From assembly GCA_037951105.1 (NCBI GenBank), contig JBAMJV010001373.1:41001-105000 (forward strand): a DNA stretch of 64,000 bases, read 5' to 3'. A program made the position numbers and the translations under genes. The notes below the pieces were generated by a model, which saw only the letters and a list, made by a program, of their open reading frames with translations, ran no database searches and had not been told where the DNA came from. Positions 11,336-21,950 of the stretch are shown piece by piece; position 1 is the first letter of the stretch; every line of letters begins with the position of its first letter. Source of the DNA: Echinarachnius parma (Eukaryota > Echinodermata > Echinoidea > Clypeasteroida > Echinarachniidae).

Positions 11336-14300
11336 CTGAATATAATAGAAAAGAAGAAATAAAGAGCGAAAGTGAAGAAAAGATGGGAACAATATTGCAT
11401 CCTGGTCAAGAAGAAGTTAAATCTCTCAAATAACTCAACTAGAATGCTGCGCACATCAGGTGGTTGTCGGAAGCTGAGGTTAATCTTTAAAAAAAGAGAA
11501 AAAAAAGCTCAGTATTCTCCTTACAAAGCAGACTAATCTTGCCAATCATCTGAATGGAACTATACACTATGTAACATAAGCTAAAATGAACAATCATTGA
11601 GAAAATATAAAATCAATATCAATAAACTTCCTTCAATTTTACTTTACAACTCTTGTAGAGTTTCAGAAATAATATATTAAACATTTAATTTTTCAGAATC
11701 AAAACATGCAATATTTTTGTCTCAACTAGAATTTACTTCACTTCAATGAGGGCATGAAGAATACTTTGCATTAACTTAAATTACTGTACTTAAACAAACT
11801 GTGAAATAATATCTACTAACCCGTTTGTTGCCTTCCATGGCCTTGTCCCTGGGTCCTGTATCCGCCAAGGGGAACGCCAGTCCTGAGGGATCCTCTATCA
11901 GCACGGTTTGGTGACTGCCCCATCCTGTCCTGGGATACCTTCTGCCCCCTAGGTCTGGACCTCTCCTCTGGACCAACTCTTGATGTAAAAGGTTCTCCAT
12001 CTTCTTGGTGGTAGTCTGGGTAGATGTTATTATGCAGGGAAGGAATTTTCTCATGGGCGGCACCTTGGTGGGGTATTCTGCTCTGGGGTATATGGGGTAC
12101 ATATCCACCCATTTGGGGGTGGGGTACACCATGGGTACTGCTTGTATGGGGTAATCTTCTCTGGGGTATGCTTTCTGTTGTTCTGGGGTATGATACACTG
12201 CCACTTATTCCTTGAGGTAGCATATCATCTGCAACACCTGGATGAGTCCTGCCTCTTTGATCATGAGGTATGTGACCCCTTACCCCAGCGTGAGGTATTC
12301 CGATATTGCGGGGTACCCTGTTGGCTGTCCGTTGGTGGGGCAATCCATCTCCCACTTCTCTGTGAAGCATGGAAGCTGCTCTTTGATCCTGGGGTACATG
12401 ACCTGTTACCCCAGTGTGAGGTATGCTACCAGGTACCCCACCGACATAACCTTGAGGTACACTTCTATTTCTTGGTACCCCAGTGACCCTGGAATTGGGG
12501 GCGGCAGTCATTGCCTGCTGGCCTTGATGTGCTCCTGGCATTCTATAGTCTCTATCGCCAGCTGAAGAGTCCACTGCTTCTCGAGTCTCTGCGTCCAGGA
12601 TAGCAGTGATGTTGCCAATTTGCTGTGTAGGATCGTGCCCTCGGAATGGTTGCTCAGTGGCACCTAGGAAAGGAAACGAAGTAATAAACTTGCCTTTAAT
12701 GAATGATAGTATACAAGATATCCTTTTTTTCTATTTCATTTGAAAAGAAAAGAAAGTAACTGTATCCATTCATAGTGGCAAGAGGTTATTGCTATATTAT
12801 CTAGAAACAGTAATCTATGTTCATGTATGTATAAGAAATGTAACTGCAAAACTGGAAAAATTATGTTAATCTTCTCAATTCTCATACATTTTACAATTAA
12901 ATTTTATTAACACTTGTATACCAAAAACATAAGTACCAAAATCTATGTACATGTATATGAAATTTAACTGAAAACAGGAAAAGTTTATCTTTTAAATGCT
13001 CACTCTTTTGTCAATTTTCCCATAAATACTTGTACCAAAACAAATATTCACACAGAACAAATAATGACATTGATGTGGCAAAATTATCTTTAAAAGTCCC
13101 ACCCGACTCACCTCGTCTCCTATCCACTCTTGGATGCAAGGAGGCATATCCTTGAATGTCGTCACGACCATTAGCAGCTTCCATCTCTTCTCTCGTCTCA
13201 TACCAAGCTTGAACTGCATCCCCATCCTCCTCCTCCTCAACATAATCTTCATCCTCATCATCATCAATATCAAAGTACTCCTCGTCTCGCTGTCCATACC
13301 TCTGATCCCAATAGACATGGTCCTGCATTGTGGAGTACTGCTGGTCTGTTCTTTGTCCATATTGTTCAATACCTTCTGGGGGGAACTTGGTGGATGCGTG
13401 CTCCTCCATGTCCATAATACCATTTGCGGCTGGATGTTGTTCCCATGACGACATTGGAGCATGGTTCTGTCCCACAGGCCTTGCACCTCTTTGTCCATCT
13501 GTTGGAATTCTATAATGAATATCTTGACTGACAGGATCCTCTCCTCTCCCGTAAATTGGTCCACCTACTCCACCTTGCCTTTGGCTCTCAGTCTTGCTCT
13601 GTTGCAAGTATTTTCTCCTCACATTCTCATATCCTGTGTCGTTTCCTGAGCTTAGAATACTGTCCATCAACTGCTGCTGCGACTGGTGACTCAGTTGCAA
13701 CTTCTGCATCTGTATCTCCAGCTGCTTCTCGTGCAACAGCTTCTCTTGCTGAAGCAACTTGTGTTGCAGCCAATCCTGCTCTTGTTGCAACCGGTCCCTC
13801 ACCGATCCAAGTGTCTGTTGCCTCTGCTGAGGTGCCAGGCTTCGATAATCTTCCCATTCCTCATTGTTTTCATCTTCCTTCTCAATACCCTGAGGTCCAT
13901 AGCTCCTGTAACGAGGATCATCCACACCTGAGGACTCCTTGAGATGTGACTCGACAGTACTTGGAAGGTTCCCATTCATCTCTGGTAGTGATGCCCACCC
14001 ATCACTCTGGGGTACCCTCTCACTGGATCTCTGGACACGAGCGTGCTGGTCAGGGTCGTCAGAACTCTTGGTGAAGTCTGTAACCTCTTGGAGAGGTAGG
14101 AATGTATCAGGACTGAGTCTATTTCTAGATCCAGGCTCTGGGATAGTTTGCTGTAAACTACCCAGTCCGTTATGGGGTTGACGCCGTTTGTTCTTTGAAC
14201 TGGCAACTGCTGGCGATAGTTCATACATCCTTTGTTGTTTCCTTGATAAAGCATTTGATAATCCGCTCTGAACAGCTTCTGTTTCTTGCCGAGTAGAATC

Positions 14301-17300
14301 GGTAATGACCCTTGACTGGTGTTGCTGCCGGTAAGTGCTGCTTAAAACCGGATTAAACTGGTCTGCTCCATCCTTGAACTGGGAGTTTCTCTCCTGATGT
14401 TTATGGAATAAGGCATCTCTCGATGGCTGGAATACATTGTTAGATATGGGAGATGTTTTTGTCGCACATTGATTTGATTCGGCAGGACTTTGATCAGGTA
14501 TGGGTTGGAGCTGGAAGAATTTCTGCTGCGAATCTTGCGAGGGAGGATATGACACTGGAATCATTTTGCTGCTTTCTTTGATAGGGGACCAGCCAGAGTG
14601 AGATGCATTTTCCTGTAAAATAATTAATAACAATTTATTAAATTAATGAATCAGATAAGACAAAAATACATTTAAGTAATTAATCAATATATATTGAAAG
14701 TTTATTTTATCAAAAGCAAATTTTCTCACATTCGTTTTAAAAATTCAATTATGCAGACATAAGAGAAGTAAATGTCAAAAGTTAATGTCAAAAGTTATAA
14801 TGAAAATTTGATTCGCCAATGATGAATTGTTCAAAGCAGATCAATGACAAAATGCTGCCATGTAAAATCAGCCCTGTTGACTGACGTGGCTTTTATTATG
14901 GTAACGGGTGTGTAGAAGTGTCTGATGTGGCTATTCCATGGATTACAAGGCCAGCAGATTATGGGATTATTTATGGCGCCGTAAAATTACCATTTCTTAA
15001 TTTGCTTTACGTGGCGCTTACAGCAACACTTTACAGGAATGCGTGACTGCAATATTTACCTTGTGAGGGATGTGAGAACTCCTCTCATGAAGAGAATTGG
15101 ACAACTTCTCCTGGTTCTCAGAGACCTTGGTCTGGTAGGAAGACAGGAGCTTCTGGCAATCCAGGTACTGCAGTTGGATATGTGATGGTACCGTTAAGGA
15201 TTATTATAGACTTGGATGAGATGAACATGCAAAATATAACCTTATTTCAAACCACACAACAGCAAATGGCTTTTAAGATGATGCTATTACCAACTACAAA
15301 CAATACTTTAAGGGATTTAGTATCCTGAAGGGTTGATAAAATGTGTATTTCTAAACTTTCCGGAAAATATTAGTATACCAACCATAAATAAAATGATATT
15401 CTACTGCAAGCCAACTACTCGCAAAAATGTAGCTATTTATACAGACAAATCAAAGGATATTTTCTCTCTCTTTCAAGATGGCAGCTAGTTGGGTGTGCAA
15501 CCCCTTAGTTTTCATCTTGTTCTCTTTCCTCTCCACCTGGAGCTGCTGCAGAGCAACCTCCTTCTCCTCTCCAATCCTGAAAAAAAACCAAACAAACAAA
15601 CAATCCAAAATATTATGCAGACAGAAAGGATTTGGTACCAAGAGTTTGTTAGATGTTCCTGCTCTTCCCTCTCCACTTGGAGCTGCTGCAGAGCAACCTC
15701 CTTCTCCTCTCCAATCCTGAAAATAACAACAAAACATGCAATTTTGTCACTCATCTGATATTATGCAGACAGAAAGAGTTTGTTACATTTTTATTCTCTT
15801 TCCTCTCCACTTGGAGCTGCTGCAGAGCAACCTCCTTCTCCTCTCCAATCCTGAAAAACAAACAAAACAAACAAACATACAATCATTTCACTCATCTGAT
15901 ACAATGCAGACAGAAAGAGTTTTCATTCTCTTTGCTCTCCACCTGAAGCTGCTGCAGAGCAACCTCCTTCTCCTCTCCAATCCTGGAAACAACCACAAAA
16001 CAAACATATAATCATTTCACTCATCTGATACAATGCAGACAGAAAGAGTTTGGTACATGTATAGAGTATTAGAGTTTGTTAAATTTTCATTCTCTTTCCT
16101 CTCTTCTTGGAGCTGCTGCAGAGCAACCTCCTTCTCCTCTCCAATCCTTAAAAAAAACACAAAAAAACAAAAAAACATAATCATTGAAATCATCTGATAC
16201 AATGCAGACAGAAAGAGTTTGGTACAAAGAGTTTGTTCAATTTTCATTCTCTTTCCTCTCCACCTGAAGCTGCTGCAGAGCAACCTCCTTCTCCTCTCCA
16301 ATCCTGAAAAACAAACAAACAAACAAACATATAATCATTTCACTAATATTATGCAGACAGAAAGAGTATTTCATTGCATCCGTATAGCCAGAGCTTGACA
16401 CTAGAACTTGCCTGATTGCCCTGGGAAAGTAAAAGTTGATACTGGGACAGTAAAAATTCATACATGGTAATAATTGCTCAACTACTGGAGAAAATGCAAT
16501 TTCTAAATGTAAATCTCATCTAGAGGTATGTATGCAAACTGTACATTTTCTGCTGGGACAAGTGAAATTGGAAAGTTTATGATTTTACTTGCCCAAGCAG
16601 TGGAGAAAAAAGTTTGGATGCTTGATTTAGCATTGTCATTTATTATTTCTGTGTTTAATTAGCTTTTGTTCATAAGCCTCATATTTTGGTTTCTAATGTA
16701 TTGCTATTAAAAAAAATACAAACTAGATGGATCTTCGACTGCGCGCAGTCGAAAATTATGCCTCCGCTATGACGCGATTTTTAATATCAAGCCCAAAATA
16801 ACGTGCACTGAATTTTTTTTTTTCCATATATATATTTTGAGTTCTGTGACCTTGACCTTGACCATAAACTTTGATGGTTACATTGGCTCCCAAGAAAAAT
16901 TCAGGTACCAAGTTAGATTGAAATCTGACATTCAGTTCTTGAGATTTTGCCATTACAAGCAATGTTTGCATACATATTGAGTCATGTGACCTTGACCTTT
17001 GACCTCATGACCCCCAAATCTAATCCAATCATTGCCACCCCGATGTGTATGTAACTCATTCCAAGTTTGAAATTGATCCGTCAAACGGTTCTTGAGATAT
17101 TGCGAGAAGGATGCTTTTTTGCGCATATATTGAGTCCTGCGAACTTGACCTTTCACCTCATGAACCCCAAAATCTAATCGGATCATTGTCACCCCAATAT
17201 GTACACTCATACCAAGTTTGAAATTGATCCATCAACCGGTTCTAGAGATATCGCGAGAACAAGGCGTTTTTGCACATATATCGAGTCCTGTGACCTTGAC

Positions 17301-20300
17301 CTTTGACCTCATGAACCCCAAAATCTAATCAGATCATTGTCTCCCCAATATACACTCATACCAAGTTTGAATTTGATCTGTCAACCGGTTCTAGAGATAT
17401 CGCGAGAACGAGGCATTTTTGAACATACATTGAGTCCTGTGACCTTGACCTTTGCCCTCATGAACCCCAAAATCTAATCAGATCATTGTCTCCCCAATAT
17501 TTACACTCATGCCAAGTTTGAATTTGATCTGTCAACCGGTTCTAGAGATATCCCGAGAACGAGGTATTTTTTAACATATATTGAGTCCTGTGACCTTGAC
17601 CTTTGACCTCATGAACCCCAAAATCTAATCAGATCATTGTCCCCCCAATATGTACACTCAAACCAAGTTTGAAATTGATCCATCAACCGGTTCTTGAGAT
17701 ATCGCGAGAACGAAAACGGGACGTACGTACGGACGGACGTACGTACGGACGGACGTACGTACGGACGGACGGACGGACAACCCGAAAACATAATGCCTCC
17801 GGCCACTTCGTTGGCGGAGGCATAATAACAAATACACAACAAACAACAAATGGTCAGTAAAATCAATTTTGAGTGCTTTCAAACTGTAAACAGTGTGACA
17901 AACACGAGACAGAACTTTTATAACTCACTTTGCAAGTTCTTTGATGAGGTTAGCAACGCGTTTCTTGTCCTCTACCCTTAGGTCTTTCAGAGAGGGCGCT
18001 TCCTTTGAAGGACTTCTTCTTTCATCCTGCAAATTGCAAAACATGAGGTTATATCAAGTGATGAACTCAATCATTTACTTTCCTATTCAGCATTCATAAA
18101 GTAATTGGCAAACAAATTAAAAATATTACTAAAGTGGAGGCACTAGGGTGTTTAACTTTGACAGTTAAAAGGGCTGTTGCAAACATTCTATACAAAATTA
18201 CAGAAAATAGCAAATGACATATTTATGTTTTTTAACAACATGAGTATGACTAGTAATTTTCTATTTATTTGTATTCATTGATACGGTATCTTCCAAACTC
18301 AAGGGAAGAGCACCCTAATCAGCCACTGGCCATTGTTCGTGGAGGTCCTACAACCAAACAGACAGCCCCAATATGCTAGTTAAATAAATTGAAAGAATTA
18401 GACAGAACAATACTAGAGTAGTCCAGTTGGCGATTTAAAAAGTTTAGTGACATTCCCTGCACATTACCTTGAACAAGTCGTTGGGTGACAGTGAGAAAGG
18501 CAGTAAGTCAAATTGTTTGCCTAACTGAATTCTGCATTATTGGGTCAGAGACTCAGAGCCCCATCTTGGTAATGCCAAATTTTCAAATAGTTTCTTAACA
18601 TTTTTGAAATATCTATCAACAATTAAAAAGAGCTACATTTGGTTCCTACAGGGATCCCAAACTTAAAACACAATTATCTCTGAGACTTTTCTTCTCTTTC
18701 TCAACCGACAAAGTGATAGCAGAACAACATACACCTGTTTTTAGACGTTTCCTTTCCCTTCTTTGGTTGGCTTCTCACTGGCTTGAGTCTTTACTTGCTC
18801 CTTCCTGTGACCCATCCTCTGCTAACTCGGCCAATGTTCTTTATTCTCAGTGCAACACCTTGTACAAAACAAGTGATAGCAGAACAACATACTTGTTTTG
18901 AGACGTTTCCTTTCCCCTCTTTGGTTGGCTTCTCACTCGATTGAGTCTTTTCTTTCCCCTTCCTGTGAGCCACCCTCTGCTTGTTCAGTCAATGTTCTTT
19001 ATTCCCAGCGCAATCCCTTGAATAAGTGATAGTAGAACAGAACAACATACCTGTTTTGAGACGTTTCCTTTGCCTTCTTTGGTTGGCTTCTCACTGGCTT
19101 GAATCTTTGCTTGCCCCTTCCTGTGTCCCATCCTCTGCTTGCTCTGTACGACGACCTGTTGTCTGGACATTGTGTATGTCTTCTTGGCACCCGTAGCTGT
19201 GTCTGTTACTCCTGGCAAGGGAAAATGCAAGCGTGACATATTTGTATGTGAAGTTGTGATAAAACTACAGTAATAATGCCATTCGTTGGTTGACAAGTAT
19301 TGTCCTGCACAATACCGCAGCAACATAGAAATCTCATAAACTTAATTTTTTAGTAAGAATTAAAGCATAGTATGCAATTTATTGATATTTCTTTTAATTT
19401 ATTCATCATCTTATACCTTGTATCTTATTTGTCATATACTGTAAACATAATAACTTTCATAGAATTTGACTTGATTTAGGATGCATGCATACATTGCATA
19501 GTTGTTGCTTACATACCTGGAACATGCGCACTCCTTCGAGACATGGGGTTCAAGTCTGCATCACTTTCTAAATAGAGAAAAAATATATAGAGATGAGTCT
19601 TAAAAACCTAGATCATTGTAGGAATTCAAATATAAAGAGAAAATTTAATGGAATAGCACATTATTGTGTACTGGAGGTGTTGCATAAAAAGTTTAGATTA
19701 ATTGCAAAGTTGCGATCGATTGCAAATCTGAAAATGTGCCTAAATACGCAAATCTGATTGGCTCAGATGCGCATATTTTCAGACTTGCAATTAATCGAAA
19801 CTTTGCAATTGATCGCAGCTCTTTATCATTTATGCAACACCTCCAGGTACCACAGAAACAGCTTCATGCATTGATCATCATTTGATGGAATACATTTGAT
19901 CATCAAAATGACTAATAGGTTTAAATCACATCTAAAATGAAAATGGTCTTAGTCTTACTAAAGGGAATATTAACATTTATTATTATTTTAAACTTCCACA
20001 TTGTCATTAGACGTCTGTCAAAAGAATTTCACCCCTTTACATGGTAATGAATGCAAAATAAATTTTAGAGTGCAAATTCATGCAGGCGAGCTTTAAAAGT
20101 AGCCCCATAAATAAAATGTTATTAAAAGCTTTTTTTTCCCTGCCCTGCATAAAATTTAAAATGAACATCAGCGTTCATGTGCAGTGACATTGCTAAAAAA
20201 AAAAAAATCAATTTGTTGTAAAATGTCTTCACAAATAGGTTGCATGCACCCCTACAAGACAAGGGGTTAACAGCATGCTGCATTAACCCCTTACTCCATT

Positions 20301-21842
20301 GCCTTGAAAAAAGCCTGATAGTCAGCTGCCTTCATTGTCCAAGTAAACACTGGGGAAATCCCCTGTCTGCCTAGCCTTAAACTAGATGTTTTTCACACTA
20401 TTGATCAATTTGATGCTGTGTATGTCTGTATAAATTGCATAATTGCTTTGGCCTTTGTTCAACAAACAATTATAGCATGCCTTCATTGAATCATTGTGTT
20501 AATCTGTTCAAAGCTGGTTGTAAAGAATTCCTTAGAGTCACAAATTGACCTATATTCATTGTTATATACTTTGGAATGCGATACAAAAGCCACATGTATT
20601 GACTATTGTCTTGTCCAGACACCTATTGAAATGCTGCACCCCTGCAAATAGTACAAGTCAGAGTACTTTGCAGAACCCATTGTCAGTTAGGTCATTCAGA
20701 CACTAATCTCTGAAATAATCCCTTCAGCCTTTTGATAATACTGGCTGGCAGACAAGCCTAAACATGTAAACAACTGTTCTAAAACCTGTGTTTGAGGGCT
20801 GCACAGTCAGAAAGCTCAGGCTCAGATTGGAGCTTCAAGTCATAGATCAAATATTTTAAAAACTGGAATTTAAAGTGCTTCTGACATTGGAAAGCTCATG
20901 TAAGTTTTAAATTATATTCAATTCTAACCCCCTGTTATGTTAAGTTTGATTAATTGGTGAGATTTTAGCTAGAAATGATTTTATGATTTTTGCCAGTCTC
21001 ACAAATTTGTTTACTGCAGCCTGCCTATGAGAGTGACCCTAGGGTGGGTTGCATGTACGGCATTCTCTTCCAAAGCTGTAGTTAGTTAAAGCGTACGTGC
21101 GACTCGAAATTGCATAGACCTAGACAATTAATGAATTATAACATTTAGCATCGCCATCGGTTCTTTACTTTAATTTACTTAGTTTTAGTCAGCATTGAAC
21201 TTTAATTAAGTTGTGGGCACACTTTGATTCCTTTGCTTTGGCCATTTGATTAATTTGGTCATTTATGTAAAATGTTGTTGGTAGAGAATGCATGCTGGGC
21301 GTTTGAAGATAATAATATCTCAGAATGTGATATCATAATCATTTATTATTTAATTGCAAATCTGTTTATTAAATTATCACATCAGATTATCAGAATCTTC
21401 ACTATTTCTTTCAAGTTTCATGTGTGAAATGTTGATGATTTTTTACTCTTAAACGTTAACACTGCACTCAGCATTGGCCGACAGTAAAAGACTGCAATTA
21501 AATGTAAAACAAACAGGCCATGAAAACGATAGATTTGTCGATCTACACTCAGCAATGCAAATTTGCAATGGCAATGCTATACTACTTACTAAACTCATTT
21601 ATACTGTGGCCCGACATACTGCATTCCATGCTGGAATCTCAATAGTCATCACACAAAAATCTTGAAAAAGATCGTTATTCATCGCATGCACATCCTCACG
21701 TTTACATCCTCATATCACCACTATCAATTTAGACAAATGTCTAGGGAAATATAAATTGTTTTTCTTCGAATTAATCCAAATATTTACCGTCTTTAGTCCA
21801 AAACACAGCGCCGGTGTCGGTGACGTTGGAACTCCAGTCCAT
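11205..21842 (-). CDS. KIAA1328: Hinderin (KIAA1328) orthologue, nine exons, 1025 residues
   Basis: Exons on the reverse strand: 21842-21788, 19567-19517, 19211-19051, 18026-17929, 15576-15461, 15181-15060, 14612-13112, 12663-11821 and 11335-11205. All junction phases agree and total 3078 nt. The identification rests on blocks that match my memory of human hinderin in order: KKRVANLIKELAK-IGEEKEV (residues about 109-128), KEREN-IQLQYLDCQKLLSSYQ and SENQEKLSNSL (about 156-190), a Gln/Leu-rich coiled coil (about 471-520, DRLQQEQDWLQHKLLQQEKL) and the C-terminus VLEDVFF. Human hinderin was reported to bind the cohesin subunit SMC3; its role here is unknown. The protein is almost twice the human length, mostly from exons 7 and 8. 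One intron is of U12 AT-AC type. Exons 3, 5 and 9 have extra copies beside them. The start is the first Met of exon 1, with no upstream exon sought beyond it. Confidence 0.87.
11398..11476 (-). pseudogene. Decayed copy of hinderin exon 9 (copy 2)
   Basis: The reverse strand from about 11476 aligns with exon 9 (CAGCTTCCGACAACCACCTG against CAGCATCCGATGCCCGCCTG, then CTTCTTGACCAGGATG against CTTCTTGACCAAGATG). In the exon 9 frame it meets a TAG after 12 codons, so it is a relic. Confidence 0.6.
11521..11560 (-). pseudogene. Short decayed copy of hinderin exon 9 (copy 3)
   Basis: The reverse strand reads TTCCATTCAGATGATTGG followed by AAGATTAGTCTGCTTTG, aligned with exon 9 TTCCAGTCAGGTGATCAGG and GAGATCGGACTGCTTC. 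Only about 40 bp are recognisable. Confidence 0.4.
11821..12663 (-). CDS. KIAA1328: Hinderin exon 8 (Pro/His-rich degenerate repeats)
   Basis: The acceptor TTTCCTAG and donor ACGG|GTTAGT bound 843 nt, phase 1 at both ends. It starts GATEQPFRGHDPTQQIGN. Its middle is a run of imperfect units of about 10-14 residues built on (I/V)PH or VPQ motifs (VPHTGVTGHVPQDQR, IPHAGVRGHIPHDQR, VPHPQMGGYVPH). It is low-complexity and probably disordered. I recall no counterpart in human hinderin. Confidence 0.8.
13112..14612 (-). CDS. KIAA1328: Hinderin exon 7 (large exon, coiled coil and acidic tract)
   Basis: The acceptor TTTTACAG precedes GAAAATGCATC and the donor is CGAG|GTGAGT; 1501 nt, entering in phase 0 and leaving in phase 1. 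The first half is Gln/Ser-rich. Protein residues about 471-520 form a Gln/Leu coiled coil (DRLQQEQDWLQHKLLQQEKL) comparable with the human ERLQHLLAQQE region. A strongly acidic tract (DIDDDEDEDYVEEEEDGD) follows near the end. Confidence 0.85.
15060..15181 (-). CDS. KIAA1328: Hinderin exon 6 (after the U12 intron)
   Basis: 122 nt. The 3' splice site ends in AC (ACCATCAC|ATATCC) and the donor is AAG|GTAAAT. It encodes IQLQYLDCQKLLSSYQ and SENQEKLSNSLHE, closely matching the human LQYRECQELLSLYQ and SEQQEKLTMSL. The match holds only if the exon begins after the AC, not after the nearby CTGCAG. Confidence 0.88.
15182..15460 (-). other. U12-type AT-AC intron of hinderin
   Basis: The 5' end reads ATATCCTTT (15460 downward), the canonical U12 AT-AC donor. 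The 3' part has the branch motif ATCCTTAAC (core at 15193-15200, differing from TTCCTTAAC only at the first base), with the branch A 12 nt before the terminal AC at 15183-15182. Splicing here joins GAGA-GAAA to ATATCC and restores KEREN-IQLQY in frame. No GT donor is available before the in-frame TGA just inside the intron. The intron is 279 nt. Confidence 0.9.
15461..15576 (-). CDS. KIAA1328: Hinderin exon 5 (the complete copy)
   Basis: 116 nt, from acceptor TTTTTTTTCAG to the U12 donor. It encodes IGEEKEVALQQLQVERKEN, then MKTKGLHTQLAAILKEREN, which has the same spacing as the human EEKEV...IIKEREA block. It is the only one of six tandem copies with the 3' half and the U12 donor. Confidence 0.88.
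15640..16303 (-). repeat. Five extra partial copies of hinderin exon 5 in tandem
   Basis: Copies begin (reverse strand) at 15716, 15850, 15982, 16146 and 16303, 132-164 bp apart. Each keeps a 3' splice site ending in AG, then GATTGGAGAGGAGAAGGAGG and about 65 nt encoding IGEEKEVALQQLQ or a near copy. After that each switches to a shared non-coding tail with TCTTTCTGTCTGCAT and ATCAGATGAG. None has the U12 donor, and the copy at 16303 has a TGA soon after the conserved part. They are pseudo-exons or candidate alternative exons. Confidence 0.85.
16718..17825. mobile_element. Second pearl-like element, inside a hinderin intron
   Basis: It has the same ends as the element at 8155 (TCGACTGCGCGCAGTCGA with ATGCCTCCGC; ACGG microsatellite; ATGCCTCCG...CGGAGGCAT hairpin). 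About six core units of roughly 150 bp carry TGACCTTGACCTTTGACCTC and CAACCGGTTCTAGAGATATC. It is in the same orientation as the first copy but diverged from it. Confidence 0.75.
17929..18026 (-). CDS. KIAA1328: Hinderin exon 4 (conserved core)
   Basis: 98 nt between acceptor CAATTTGCAG and donor AA|GTGAGT; enters in phase 0 and leaves in phase 2. It encodes DERRSPSKEAPSLKDLRVED then KKRVANLIKELA, the most conserved hinderin segment (human RRRIANLIKELARV). Confidence 0.9.
18735..18818 (-). pseudogene. Broken copy of the hinderin exon 3 tail (stop codon)
   Basis: 84 nt between AGCAG and CAG|GTGTAT, parallel to the end of exon 3 (RMGHRK...EKPTKEGKGNV). A TAA at 18741-18743 replaces the TCA of exon 3, so inclusion would end the protein. 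Confidence 0.65.
18893..18976 (-). CDS. Candidate in-frame cassette exon 3b of hinderin
   Basis: 84 nt (28 codons), phase 0 at both ends, encoding RVAHRKGKEKTQSSEKPTKE then GKGNVSKQ, a near copy of the exon 3 end. The donor CAA|GTATGT is intact. The acceptor ...ACAAGCAG has a poor pyrimidine tract, so use is uncertain. The frame survives, unlike in the next copy downstream. Confidence 0.45.
19051..19211 (-). CDS. KIAA1328: Hinderin exon 3
   Basis: 161 nt from acceptor CTTGCCAG to donor CAG|GTATGT; enters in phase 1 and leaves in phase 0. It encodes GVTDTATGAKKTYTMSRQQV then a basic stretch ending EGKGNVSKQ. Its last 84 nt were copied twice downstream. Confidence 0.8.
19517..19567 (-). CDS. 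KIAA1328: Hinderin exon 2
   Basis: 51 nt between TCTATTTAG and CAG|GTATGT, phase 1 at both ends. It encodes ESDADLNPMSRRSAHVP. The call rests on its splice sites and phase; there is no recognised domain. Confidence 0.7.
19671..19846. mobile_element. MITE with GTA target-site duplication
   Basis: Inverted ends CTGGAGGTGTTGCATAAA and TTTATGCAACACCTCCAG are flanked by GTA on each side. The arms also contain GCAAAGTTGCGATCGATTGC and its reverse-complement relative. Three-base duplications are typical of PIF/Harbinger-type elements. A diverged relative lies near 25020-25185. It sits in hinderin intron 1. Confidence 0.7.
21788..21842 (-). CDS. KIAA1328: Hinderin exon 1 (start codon)
   Basis: The ATG at 21842-21840 opens MDWSSNVTDTGAVFWTKD, then the donor G|GTAAAT. 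Phase 1 matches exon 2. No other coding exon is needed upstream, but N-terminal identity with hinderin cannot be shown by eye. Confidence 0.65.
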
Positions 21843-21950
21843 TTTGAAGATCCCGCCCACGCAAAATTATGTTTAGTTGCTGTTGTCGTTGTTGATTCTA
21901 TGTTGGGTGTGCAGGAGCCATATGCATGCCAATGCAATACATACAGTGTA

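Noticed and set aside
15162-15172. Ordinary GT-AG acceptor at ...CTGCAG before TACCTGG for hinderin exon 6
   Set aside because: It would drop the conserved IQLQ residues, and no matching GT donor exists; the AT-AC pair fits both ends and the frame.
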